In this document: in pieces, positions 21,759 through 34,154 of the stretch
Numbering within the stretch: the first letter of the stretch is position 1
Layout: every line of letters begins with the position of its first letter
NCBI RefSeq assembly: GCF_018687715.1
Contig: NC_056760.1
Location: 31,655,001-31,719,000 of the forward strand
Source of the DNA: Carya illinoinensis
Taxonomy: Eukaryota; Streptophyta; Magnoliopsida; Fagales; Juglandaceae
Length of the DNA stretch: 64,000 nt
Direction: 5' to 3'
Notes under the pieces: generated by a model
Seen by the model: the letters and a program-made list of their open reading frames with translations, nothing else
Told to the model about the DNA's origin: nothing
Database searches by the model: none
Translations under genes and position numbers: made by a program

Positions 21759-23775
21759 ATGGATAGGGCTTGGATGCATATCGAAGATAGGATGCATTCC
21801 AATGACTATGCTGCAGGCGTTAAAACATTCATAGATATGGCAAAGGCCCATGCACCGTGGAGAGACTGCATTAGGTGTCCATGTAGGAGATGCCGAAATC
21901 GATCTTTCCATCCTATTGCATTGGTTGAGGATCATTTGTTCCTCATCGGGATAGATACATCTTATACGGAATGGATATTCCATGGCAAGGAGGAAACTGT
22001 GCAATACAACACATTGTCGGATGAAGAGGGTAGTGATGACTATCCCTACAATGACTACATTGATGATGTGGACGAGATGTTAGATGACATCCCTGTTGGA
22101 TCCTTCATGGACAATTCCTCTAGTCCAGAAGCTAATGCAGACCGAGTTCCCGAAGGACACACCTTTCATACTCCAATGCACCCTAACTTCGATGAGTTGC
22201 TAGATGGCGCCAAAAAGCCACTCTATCCAAATTGTTCTAAGTTCTCAAAGCTATCATTCATAGTCAAGTTGCTTCATATAAAGACTGTTGGTGGTTGGAC
22301 TGTGAAGTCGTTTGACATGGTTATCAAGCTTTTGCAAGCAACATTTCCTCAAGCACATTTCCCTGCCTCATATAATGAGGCTCGCCAATTACAACGTGGG
22401 TTGGGCCTTAGTTACAAAAAAATACATGTATGTCCAAATGATTGTGCCTTATTTTGGAAAGATAATGCTGAGAAGGATGAGTGCCCTAAATGTAATGCAT
22501 CTAGGTGGGCCTCAAGCAGACCTAACCAAAATAGGATACCCAAAAAAGTCCTCTGATATTTTCCTTTGAAGCCACGGTTGCAAAGGTTGTTTGTGTCAAA
22601 GAAGACTGCCCAAGTCATGAGATGGCATAAAATAGAGCGTGTTGATGATTCCACCTACATGAGACATCCGGCAGATTCACAGGTATGGAAAGACTTTGAT
22701 AGGAAGCATGCCTCATTTGCTGAAGATCCTCGTAGTGTCAGACTTGGCTTAGCGAGTGATGGGTTCAACCCATTCAATAACATGAGCAAGCCGTATAATA
22801 TTTGGCCAGTGCTACTTGTTCCTTACAACTTGCCTCCTTGGTTATGCATGAAGGATCCGTACTTGATGCTGTCGTTGTTAATCCCTGGACCAAAGGCACC
22901 AGGAAATGATATTGACATGTTCATGCATCCACTAATAGATGAGTTGATAGAATTATGGGAAGAGGGAGTTCCCACGTATGATGCATACAAAAGAGAAATA
23001 TTTGTATTGAGGGCAGCAATTCTCTGGACTATTAATGACTTTCCAGCATATGCTAATCTTTCCGGCTGGAGCACAAAGGGTAAGATGGCGTGCCCTACTT
23101 GTAATGCAGAAACAGATTCATTGTGGTTGGTGCATGGCCGAAAACACTGTTATATGGGCCATCGTCGTTGGTTGGATGTAGATCACAGTTGGAGACGGAA
23201 AAAAAATGCTTTTAATGGTAAGGAGAAAAACCGTATCCAACCTAAAATGATCATTGGACAGGCTTTATTGGAACAATTAAATGAGGTCTCAAATGTGCAG
23301 TTTGGTAAATCAACGTCAAAGAAGAGGAAACGTATGCCCAATGAACTTAATTGAACAAAAAGGAGTATCTTCTTTGAGCTTCCTTATTGGTTAGACTTGG
23401 GATTAAGACATAACTTGGACGTCATGCACATTGAGAAAAACATTTGTGATAATGTGTTGGGAACTTTGATGGATATTGACGGCAAAAGTAAGGACACTGT
23501 CAATGCACGTAGGGATTTGGAAGATCTTGGACTAAGGAAAGAATTACATCTACAGCATGATGGTGATCGAACTTCTATGCGTCTTCCATGTCACGTGTTA
23601 AATGCAATTGAGTGAAGGAATTTTTGTGCACGGTTGGCAAGCGTAAAATTCCCTGATGGTTTTGCCTCAAATATTGCCCTGTGTGTCAACGTTACTGACG
23701 GGAAAATCATGGGAATGAAGAGCCATGATTGTCATATCTTCATGCAATACTTATTGCCGGTTGTTATTGGTGGGT
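21759..23775 (+). pseudogene. CACTA TNP2-type transposase with three nonsense codons, 3' truncated
   Basis: A single frame starts at ATG 21759, just after a CAG acceptor-like site, with MDRAWM, the hallmark of the transposase-associated domain. It carries the Cys-rich motif CIRCPCRRCRN and then an acidic linker. The Transposase_21/TNP2 region follows (HVCPNDCALFWKDN, DGFNPFNNMSKPYNIWPVLL, CPTCNAETDSLWL, LDVMHIEKNICDNVLGTL, GMKSHDCHIFMQYLLPVVI). In-frame stops are TGA at 22554-22556, 23352-23354 and 23613-23615, each in place of an expected Arg or Trp codon. No frameshift separates the pieces. The frame breaks at about 23776, where retrotransposon sequence replaces the rest of TNP2. The product would be the DDE transposase; this copy cannot encode it. 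Confidence 0.9.
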
Positions 23776-24186
23776 TCCATATTGAGAAGCAGCCAACAGA
23801 TGACGAGTGCCACCAAACGTATATGATTGATGCACTCATTGACAAGGGAGTTCGCACAACTCATGATTTTGATCCCCTTGAATATTCCCTTGTGAATTAT
23901 GAGTTTAATACATCTGTTAGTGATTCATCTGATGTTATTGATATTTGTGCTGTTTTTTATGAAACTCAGGATTATGGCACACAGGTTTGGCAACAGAAAT
24001 TTCAGGAGTTGCCTAAGAAATGTGGAAAACAGATTTCTGTAAGTATGAAAGCACCAAGAGTTAAATTGAAATATTTGCCTAAGTCTAAAGTCTATAAAGT
24101 TAAAATGAAAACGTTTCATGATAAAAATATTTTGAGAAAAACGTTTAAGCTTAATGATCGAGTGTTTTTATATGATTCTCAAAATT
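23776..24186 (+). mobile_element. Inverted fragment of the Athila-type deletion derivative
   Basis: The plus strand encodes the segment from FHIEKQPTDDECHQ to MKTFHDKN...VFLYDS. This is the same protein region found on the minus strand at about 27520-27925, including the same join between the post-protease linker and the integrase C-terminus. It abuts 6 bp of PBS-side sequence (AAAATT) next to the LTR at 24187. It is thus a second, inverted partial copy of the family. Confidence 0.85.
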
Positions 24187-25560
24187 TGATTACGCCCAAA
24201 GAATAACGCGGTAGTTGTAGCACAGCTTTGGGGTGTCGATTCCACAGGGAGACGAATTAAAAGAATAGCAAGAGGAACAAAGAAACTAAAGAAAAAAATA
24301 TTAAATAAGTAATAGAGAACAAAGATTAATTTTAAATGTAAATTCAAGTGAAGCAAAGTGATTAATAGAAAAAGTACTCAAATTTGACAAACAATAGAGC
24401 GTCAGGAATCCCTTGCACAAGTCTGGTATTTTAATTATTCTTAATTCATTGGATAACTCAATTAGGAACTCAATTCCCGTAATTCACAATCGGAAGGTAT
24501 AGATTTATAAACCAGACTTAAATCAAATGTAACCCTTTGAAAAAACATTCACCACTTTTAAAAAACGTGAATTACTACCCCTATTGATAAAATCCAATGA
24601 CGATAATATACTCAGAAAGCGATATTGCAGTAAAAAACTAAATCAATATAGATAAATAATTGATCCAAACATAATCAAAGAACTAATTCATTCAATAGAA
24701 AAAGTATGACTGAATCGATAAACACAATAAATTCTATGATTATTCGAAGAAGAAAACATCAACGATGAATTGAGAATGATAAAACAAAAGAGTTTTAACA
24801 ATTAAAAATCAAATACATGAATTAACAATAAATTAGAAATACCATCTAATGTGCAAGTTCATCCCTAACCCTACTTGAAAATTTAGTTACCCATAAATAT
24901 AATGGACAACAAAAATCTCCAGAGAAAACTGAAGCGAACGGTGGCCATGGAAGTGATTTTCTCCTCTCTTCAGATCTGCCTCTTGTGCCTCTTCCTCCCT
25001 CCATTTCGTACTAATGATATGCTTATATAGGGTAGGAAAGAAACCCTAATGTCCTCTTAATTTCCACATAAAAAAATCGCCTAAATTTTAGGACTTATCT
25101 TGGTAGCCACGTACGGCCTTTAGAAGTTCGAATTTGGAAATCCTTATTAGAGATAAAGTTATAGCCCTTTAAGATAGCTTTCCAATGCATCAAGAATTGC
25201 ATCAATCTGATATGTGAGTAAAAAGATACAATTAAAAGACTAAAGTATGTCCAGACTGTCTCCTAACAAATTTCGGACTTGGACTTCTTGTGGTCTCATT
25301 TTGTGATTTTTTTTCTTTTTCTTTTCTTCCAAATTGCTCTCAAACCCCATGAATGTCCTCCTTTGAATTTGACTGGGCTTGACTTGCTCTTTTATAAACT
25401 CTGAAATTAGACATAAAAAAAAAAAACTGCTTAGGAGTATTCCAACGTAAATAGAAATTCAATTTAAGAATACACATTAATTCCTATGATTTCTATTCAC
25501 ATTTTAGCATTTTAGTCCAATAATAGGGTATATAGAGTGCACTTTCGCACACTCATCACA
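24187..25560 (-). repeat. 3' LTR of the derivative (minus-strand element)
   Basis: 1374 bp. On the minus strand it reads from TGTGATGAGTGTGCG to GTAATCA. Its outer flank carries AAAATT, which is normally the internal sequence beside the PBS, so this LTR may have served as the 5' LTR of a further, now rearranged copy. Confidence 0.88.
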
Positions 25561-27308
25561 CCCCTCAGCTTACTCATTGCTAGTCCCTAGCAATTTTCAT
25601 GTCAAAAGAACGAAAGAGACAAAAGAAAATCACACATAAAGGCCATCAAGTCATACTTTCCAGATTCACATATCAAAACAATCTAAGAAATTTAATAACC
25701 CATCAAGATCAATCCACCTATAGCAATCAACAGAGTGTGTGTGTGTTCTCCAAGCCATAACCATCGTACCACTAACCTTGACACATGCAACATCAAGAAC
25801 ATCTTAAGCAAAAGGTTCAACTCCATAACTCACGGGTATAATAGTGTTTCGTGTAAAGGCTCTCTCTATGGAGTTGAAAATGGGTGTATACACACTCTCA
25901 TAGAAAATTAGGCAATTATGTACAAGCAACAAGCAAACATTGATCTTATAATAGGAACACTAACAAATGAGACTTCTACCAGTCTTTCCAACAACTTATT
26001 TAGGATCAGAACGATCAATACAAAAGGTTGTAATGTGGCTTGGTTCGGGGCTATATGAAAAAAAAGGATGAAAGGGATTCAAAAACTTCCAAGTACAAAC
26101 AAAGGGAATTTTATTAAATATCTCAATAGACCACACTTCTCACTTGATGTACTCTCCAGGTTTTCAGATCATCAAATAATAATGCTTTTCCTTCTTCTTC
26201 CTTTTTTCTTTTCAACAATTTGATGGACAAACACATGCAACTTTTGTATTCTTTCCATCTCTACCAACTTCTTTCTTTTCTTTTTTTTTTTTTTCGGAAC
26301 TCATTCAATTGAACACTTTGCAACTTGTACTCTTCTTTTTTTTCTGTCTTCTTCTTCTTCTTCTTCTTCTTCTTCTTCTTCTTCTTTTAATTGAAAACGA
26401 TAAAATTAAAGAAAGAAAATACAAATTCCACACCTAGTATACACTTGGAAGTAAAAAGGGTAAGAAAATCTGTATGTAGGTTATACTCCAATGTGGAGAG
26501 GCATGGATGATATGGGCATATGAAAAGAAAAAACTACAAGTGTTTATTGGCTCAAAGTTGGCTACTAGGGGTCTATGATGGAAATGATAGCTTGAAAGGC
26601 TCAAACGTTAATCCTAAGTTGACCTTCGTCATATCCCAAGTATATCCACCATTGTACCGCAAACCATGTAATGATATTCTCAAAAGAAGTACCCAATTCA
26701 ACAGATCAATGAACGCTTATCACAATTTACTGCATTTATATGCTCTCAATCCTCTCCAAACTCACATGAATACTTAAGCAAAAGAGTTCTCTAGCTACAT
26801 GTGTCAAACCACCATCTTACCACAAAACTTGGATAAGTGCATTAAGGATTCTGTGAATGATTCAGCAAAAAATGATTTGGTGGGTTTGGTGAATTCACGA
26901 AGATGGCTATGAATGAGAATGAGTACACATGTGAAAATGATGCACGTGTGATACAAATTAAAAAAAAAAAATTGACACATGAAAATATGCCACAGACTTC
27001 CAACAAGCATTTTAAATTACTGAATTTGCACCACCACCCCCCAACTTAAATGAAACATTATCCTCAATGTTTAAGAATCAAAATTGAATGGGGAGTAACT
27101 GAAAATGGTAGAATACACCTGATGAGTGACGTGGGTAGCTCACTAAACACCAAAGATGGTAATCTGAAATGATGAAATGAAACTATCCTATAATCAAAAA
27201 CAAAGAAAACAACAGCAAACAAAAAGGAAAAGAAAGAAACTAAGAAAAAACAAAAACAAAACAAATCAAAACAAAATAAATAAAGAAACACATACCTTGG
27301 TAGTGTGG
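25561..27308 (-). other. Post-pol non-coding region of the derivative
   Basis: No gene recognised. It contains a (TTC/CTT)n microsatellite at about 26347-26388 and T-rich stretches. The PPT lies at its end next to 25561. Confidence 0.6.
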
Positions 27309-30137
27309 TCAAGGTTGATAGACTGGATCCACAAGTGGAATGTCCTCCACTTCCGAAACTTGCCTATCAATTAATATTTTAAGGCGTTGACCATTTACTT
27401 GAAAGATCCGACCATCCTTAGGATCCTCTATTTCTACCACCCCATTTACAAAAATATTTTTCACTAGAAATGGGTCAGTCCACCTAAACCGAAGTTTTCC
27501 TTTGCGCTTGTGAGATCCAAAATCATATAAGCATATTTGGTCATTAGGTTTAAACCTCTTCCTACGAATATTTTTATCATGAAACGTTTTCATTTTAACC
27601 TTATAGACTTTAGACTTAGGCAAAGATTTCAATTTAACTCTTGGTGTTTTCATACTTACAGGAATCTGTTTTCCACATTTCTTAGGCAACTCCTCAAATT
27701 TCTGTTGCCAAACCTGTGTGCCATAATCCTAAGTTTCATCAAAAACAGCACAAATATCAAGAACATCAGATGAATCACTAACAGATGTATTAAACTCAGA
27801 ATTCACAAGGGAATATTCAAGGAGATCAAAATCATGAGTTGTGTGAACTCCCTTGTCAATGAGTGCATCAATCATATACGTTTGGTGGCACTCGTCATCT
27901 GTTGGCTGCTTCTCAATATGGAAAATGTTGACCTCCATGGTCATGTTTCCAAAAGATAACTTCATCAACCCATTCCTACAATTTATAAGTGCATTAGTCG
28001 TAGCAAGGAAAGGTCTACCTAATATGAGAGGAACTTTAGAGTTAGATTCAACAACTGATTGAGTGTCCAAAATTAAGAAATCAACAGGATAATAAAACTT
28101 GTCAATTTGGATCAAAACATCCTCAACTATCCCTCTCGGTTTCTTAACTGAACGATCAGCCAACTGAAGCACAACAGAAGTAGGCTTAATTTCACCCAAA
28201 CCAAGCTGCAAATAAATGGAATAAGGTATCAAACTAACACTAGCTCCTAGATCTAGCAAGGCTTGCCCAAACTCATGATTCCCAATATTACATGCAATGG
28301 TTGGACAACCAGGATCCTTGTACTTAGGAGGAATTCGCTGCTCAATTAGAGCACTAACTTGCTCTGTCAGAAATGTTGTCTTCTTAACATGGTGCTTCCT
28401 CTTAACTGTATACAAATCTTTAAGAACTTTTGCATAAGTGGAAACTTGTTTAATAACATGCAAAAGAGGAAGGTTAATCTTTACCTGCCTAAGGTTCTCC
28501 AAGATTTTATTATTAGGATCTAAAGTTCGCATACCAGATTTTAAAGCTTGAGGAAATGGTACCTTAACTGGACTATTGATTACCTCGGCATCCTTGGAGA
28601 ACTTGGTGCTATCATTGCTTTGTTCCTCTTCAACATCCTCTTACTTATCAGTTGTTGGGATGTATAAGGACTTACCACTTCTTGTCATAATGGCATTGAC
28701 TTCTTTTAAATTTTTTTGTGCCATATGCTGACCTTGGGGTGCGGATTGAGCTTGAGAAGGAAACTTGCCACGCTCATTCACACTCAAGGAGCTCATTATC
28801 TTGGATATATGACTCTTTATCTCTTTGTTTTCTTCAACAACCTGTATAATCAAATATTCAAACTTTTGATTAGTTTTACTCTGTGCCTCAATAAAAGCAT
28901 GCAAAGTGTCTTCTAAAGGACTCCTAGAAGATGAAGGTGCATGATATGGTGCAGGATATGATCTAGGGAGTTGTACAGGCGGCTGGTTTTCAGACTTCCA
29001 GCTAAAATTGGGGTGATTACGCCACCCAGGATTGTAGGTATCAGAGAAAGGTACAACAGACTTCATGTACATACCTAAGGCATTACATTGTTCCTCATAC
29101 ATCCCTCTCATCTCAGCAAATGTGGGACACTCTTGGGCAAGGTGATCTACCCCACCACACACAAAACATCGTCCAAAAGACTCTGCATGATTAGCCACGT
29201 GTGTTGGCTTTAAGTCTTTATTCTTCAACACCTCTAGCTCCCTAGTGAGCATCTCAACCTTAGCCTTTAGGTTATCTTCTTTCCTGAGATGGTAAATTCC
29301 ACCACCATTTAGGTTTCCTGCAGGTCGTGACCTATTTGTGCTCTCAGTAGCACTAGGTCCAGTCCAAGTGTGAGCTTTTTCAGCAAGCTCATTGAGGTAT
29401 TCTATGGCCTCATCAGGATCTTTCTGTAAGAACTCACCATTACACATCATCTCCACAAATTGACGCTCTCTAGGTGTAAGTCCCTTATAAAAATACCTCA
29501 CTAAGCGCCAATTCTCATATCCATGGTGAGGACACATACTCAATAGCTCCTTAAATCTCTCTCAAGACTGATACAAAGTCTCACTATCCTTTTGTACAAA
29601 GGTGGAGATTTGCCTTTTTAAAATATTGGTCTTATGTTGGGGAAAGTATTTATTAAAGAAAACTTGAGTCATCTCATTCCATGACCCAATAGATCGTGGT
29701 CTCAAAAAGTATAGCCAACACTTAGCTCTATCTTTCAAAGAGAAAGGAAAGAACTTAAGTCTCACAACGTCATCAGTTGCATTTTGACTATGAAAAGTCG
29801 CAACTACTTCCTCAAACTCCCTAATGTGCACATATGGATTTTCATTTTCCAAGCCATGAAAAGTAGGGAGTAACTGTATCATCCCTGTTTTAAAATCCAA
29901 TTGGCGAGTATTAGCTGTAAACATGATGCATGATGGTGTGGCTGTGCGTGTAGGGTGAAGGTAATCCTGAAGGGTCCTAGTGGGTTGATCTTCATGTTCA
30001 CTCATTTTCTCAGAATTAGAAGAATTTTCAAACAAATGATCAGAAAAGTTAAACTCAGACTCTAACACAGGTCTACAAGCAAACCGACCCAAGGCGTCTC
30101 TATACCTGTGCATGCAAGGTAGAGAAAAACGCAACAC
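27309..30137 (-). pseudogene. gag-protease-integrase tail frame with three nonsense codons
   Basis: One minus-strand frame runs from about 30137 to 27309. Gag is recognisable by WNEMTQVFFNKYFP and a CCHC knuckle (CFVCGGVDHLAQEC). Protease follows with LLDLGAS at the active site (DLGA, as is common in Athila-like proteases) and PLILGRPFLAT. A linker then joins, at about LKSLPKSKVYKVKMKTFHDK, straight to the integrase C-terminal domain (LRFRWTDPFLV). RT, RNase H and the D,D-35-E core are absent. In-frame stops are TGA at 29562-29564 (Trp expected), TAA at 28641-28643 and TAG at 27729-27731 (Gln in the inverted fragment). The frame is otherwise intact, so the decay is recent compared with the deletion. 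Confidence 0.88.
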
Positions 30138-30259
30138 TAAAAAAAACTACAAAAAGAAAAAGAAAATAAAAATAAAAAATGCAGCAAGCTAAAATCAGGA
30201 ACAAAGTTACCGCCTTTACAAACTAACAAGAAAAACTCTCTCACAATTCTTCTATCGTC

Positions 30260-30277
30260 TCCCTGGCAATGGCGCCA
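30260..30277 (-). promoter_or_regulatory. Primer-binding site (tRNA-Asp type)
   Basis: On the minus strand TGGCGCCATTGCCAGGGA, five bases inside the 5' LTR. It matches the 3' end of plant tRNA-Asp except at two positions, as is usual for Athila-like elements. Confidence 0.8.
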
Positions 30278-30282
30278 AAATT

Positions 30283-31651
30283 TGATTACACCCAAAGAAT
30301 AACACGGTAGTTGTAGCACAGCTTTGGGGTGTCGATTCCATAGGGAGACGAACTAAAAGAATAGCAAGAGGAACAAAGAAACTAAAGAAAAAAATATTAA
30401 AGAAGTAATAGAGAACAAAGATTAATTTTAAATGTAAATTCAAGTGAAACAAAGTGATTAACAGAAAAAGTACTCAAATTTGACAAACAATAGAGTGTCG
30501 GGAATCCCTTGCACAAATATGGTATTTTAATTATTCTTAACTCATTGGATAACTCAATTAGGAACTCAATTCCCGCAATTCCCAATCGGAAGGTATAGAT
30601 TTATAAACCAGACTTAAATCAAATGTAACCCTTTGAAAAAACATTCACCACTTTTAAAAAACGTGAATTACTATCCCTATTGATAAAATCCAATGACGAC
30701 AATATACTCAGAAAGCGATATTACAGCAAAAAACTAAATCAATATAGATAAATAATTGATCCAAACATAATCAAAGAACTAATCCATTCAATAAAAAAAG
30801 CATGACTAAATCCATAAACACAATAAATTCTATGATTATTCGAAGAAGAAAACATCAACGATGAATTGAAAATAATAAAACAAAAGAGTTTTAGCAATTG
30901 AAAATCAAATACATGAATTGACAATAAATTAGAAATACCATCTAATGTGCAAGTTCATCCCTAACCCGACTTGAGAATTTAGTTACCCATAAATATAATG
31001 GACAACAAAAATCTCCAGAGAAAACTGAAGCAAACAGTGGCCATGGAAGTGATTTTCTCCTCTCTTTAGATCTACCTCTTGTGCTTCTTCCTCCCTCCAT
31101 TTCGTGCTAATGATATGCTTATATATGGTAGAAAAGAAACCCTAATGTCCTCTTAATTTCTGCATAAAAAAATCGCCTAAATTTTAGGACTTATCTTGGC
31201 AGCCATGTACGGCCTTCAGGAGTTCGAATTTGGAAATTCTTATTAGATACAAAGTTATAGCCCTTTAAGATAGCTTTCCAATGCATCAAGAATCGTATCA
31301 ATCCGATATGTGAGTAAAAAGATACAGTTAAAAGACTAAATTATATCCAGACTGTCTCCTAGCAAATTTCGGACTTGGACTTCTTGTGGTCTCATTTTGT
31401 GATTTCTTTTCTTTTTCTTTTCTTCCAAATTGCTCTCAAACCCCATCAATGTCCTCCTTTGAATTTGACTGGGCTTGACTTGCTCTTTTATAAACTCTGA
31501 AATTAGACATAAAAAAACTGCTTAGGAGTATCCCAACGTAAATAGAAATTCAATTTAAGAATACACATTAATTCCTATGATTTCTATTCACATTTTAGCA
31601 TTTTAGTCCAATAATAGGGTATATAGAGTGCACTTTCGCACACTCATCACA
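30283..31651 (-). repeat. 5' LTR of the derivative (minus-strand element)
   Basis: 1369 bp, nearly identical to 24187-25560 apart from scattered substitutions and a shortened polyA run. Confidence 0.92.
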
Positions 31652-32828
31652 AGTATTCACTAATGGATGGCATTCTAGTTATAAATAAAATCAAGTATGC
31701 AAGGAGGAAGATGGCCAATTATATACCACCAACACCAAAGCAGAGCAGTGATACTTATTTAAGTCTGGTTCAGGGTACTTGTAAATGAAGAGCCATGATT
31801 TCTTGGATAGGGCTGAATTGGAACTGTGAAACATTTAATTTGGAAGATAAAAAGAACTTCATTATGGAGATGCTAGTATGAATATTCTAAGCTGAACATT
31901 AGTAAAAGTGCATGAAAGGGAGGTTAACGTATGCAAAAAACAATACAGGTACGAGGAAGAGGAAAATTGAGTTGGGCTTGTGATGCAAATAATATATGAA
32001 TTATTTACATCCACAAAAATTAATGCAGTGGCAATGTTGCTATATAGTATACTTTGTACAGAATGAAGGGCAAGAAAATTACTGGTTTTAACAAGGACAT
32101 AAGATCCCATAAAAGTTGGAGGTACTATAGCCAATCACGTTTTTCTGATCAACAAAGATGATAAAGATGCCGAGGAGTTTTTAATAATATTCAGTTTAAG
32201 CTAGACTTATTCTGTATATCATAATCATATGAAACAACGTTATTAACTTGAAGGTTCCGACATATCTTATATTGATCCGTTTTTAGGGAATTAAGTAAGG
32301 TTTATACCCATCAAGTACTAGCTCGTTTCCACTATATACATCTTGTTCACACGTAATTAAAATCTTGTTTCCACTGTATACGTAGAGATAGATATATGGT
32401 AATCAATCCAGTTGTAACCGTAACAGGGCAAGACTATATTAATGGGGCATGAGTATACAAGGACGTTAGATAAGAGTTTCCAATATTTCGGAGGGATATT
32501 GGAATTTATAATGGGTAATGGTAAACAATTGTTACCATTGTCATATAGTGTCCAAATCACGTATGACAAATTTGTCAGACAGTTGGGTTTTACTAATAAC
32601 CAATTGGTTAGACTTGAGATAACATGTAGAATGAACATTTCTGGACACGTGGGCCACAATTGGCCTAATTGGCTGTATCATTTGATTCACCAATGTTACC
32701 AAATCTGGTGCATATGTTGCATCAGCATCTCCTACACGTATGATATACATGTGTCCCCTACATACTAGCTATGTTACATCAATATATTAATTACAAAGGA
32801 AAACTCAGGATAAGTGGGACACGTATGG
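31652..32828. other. CACTA interior, no recognisable gene
   Basis: No ORF of note. A 17-base match (AATGAAGAGCCATGATT) to the TNP2 coding sequence at 23711-23727 occurs near 31784 and may be a relic of the missing TNP2 3' part or chance. Confidence 0.4.
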
Positions 32829-32833
32829 GTATG

Positions 32834-34154
32834 TGATGACTTGCAAAATTTCATATTGCAGATTTTACAAGTTCGCTCGAGCGGAGGCTTTTGGCCGCTC
32901 GAGCGAATTCAGGCAGATTCAAACGCTCAACTGCCGCTCGACAGGGAGCTCGAGCGGGTTGCTGAAAAATGAAGATCGCTCGAGCAGAGACATTGGCCGC
33001 TCGAGCGAAATCAGGCAGAGTCGAACGCTCGATGTGCGCTCGATAGGACGCTCGAGCGAAATCAGGCAGAGTCGAACGCTCGACGCGCGCTCGACACCCC
33101 GCTCGAGCGAACATCGTATTTTGACAGATTTTAGGTTTTCCGCCGTGGGACCATATAAAAGCCATTTTCACTCTAGAGCCGCGGTTTTTGACTGGAGAAC
33201 ACTCTTTGGGAGAGAAAAACATAGCTAGAGGGATTCAAATCATTTGTTTTGGAGACGGAATTCCAATTTATTGCACGTACGTTGGATTCATACACGAGCA
33301 CGGACGGGAGAAAAGCGTTGAATCGTTCCCTTGAGCTTTTGACGACGAGTTGAGGCTGCAAGGAGGATTTTTCAGTGTTTATTTTCTTCTTCCCATCTTC
33401 TCAGAACAATTATGGTGAATTCGTTTATGTTGAATTCCATTTCTAGCATGAGCTACATTTTCTTTATTCTAGGAAAACGATGTAACCTATTTCCGAACTA
33501 TGCTTGTTTGTCCATGCTAATTTAATGCAATTCTCTCTTTGTTTATCTGATTTATTCTGAGTTTAATGCTTCTAATTAACTGGCCATTGATTAGATGATT
33601 ATTAATCTTGTGATTTGCTATCGAAAGAGGGAATCATAGGGTAGATCTTGGATATTTCAGCATAGGTAAGTATAGAGATCGAAAGACTTGTATGAACCTG
33701 TGTAGTAATTAAATCATTGGTCTTATTGCGTTCTTGATTATTTAATTTGCATACTCTTGTGTGAATTGATAAACTAGAATCACTTCCAATTGACTATCAA
33801 AAGAGGCTTTTGGATGAATTAGAGATTTGCTAATAGACAAAAGAGGTTTAAGTTAAATTAGCTGGATGAGAAAAGCATAGTGAAGAATTATGGTGAAATC
33901 GATTTCCTAGAAGTTTTCTTCCCTTTTGAATTTGATCTTTGAAAGTCAGTTTTATTTTCTTTGCTTATTTCTCTTTGAGTTGATCTAGTTTTATTTGCAA
34001 CTACAAAAACCTTAGCGATTCCTCTAGATAAAATTGAGATTAGTATAATTTTGGTATTTGGCAAGAGTAAGGTACCAATCCCTAAGGACGATACTCTTCT
34101 TACCACTTTATTATAAAACTACGATACTGTGCACTTGCAGTTTTGCACCGGTCA
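32834..34154 (+). repeat. 5' LTR of Athila-like element
   Basis: TGATGACTTGC...CACCGGTCA. It carries the palindrome array and a TATA box at 33154-33161. Confidence 0.96.

Larger units (their letters stand above)
24187..31651 (-). mobile_element. Athila-type retrotransposon derivative lacking RT, RNase H and integrase core
   Basis: Two direct LTRs (24187-25560 and 30283-31651) flank an internal region on the minus strand: PBS, gag, protease, a linker, then directly the integrase C-terminus and a PPT (AAGCTGAGGGG) next to the left LTR. Flanking pentamers (AAATT on the left, AGTAT on the right) do not match, so the left side has been rearranged. The element would depend on another element for reverse transcription and integration. 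Confidence 0.9.

Noticed and set aside
26347..26388. CTT/TTC array considered as a possible CRISPR-like or structured repeat
   Set aside because: Plain trinucleotide microsatellite without spacers; plant nuclear DNA.
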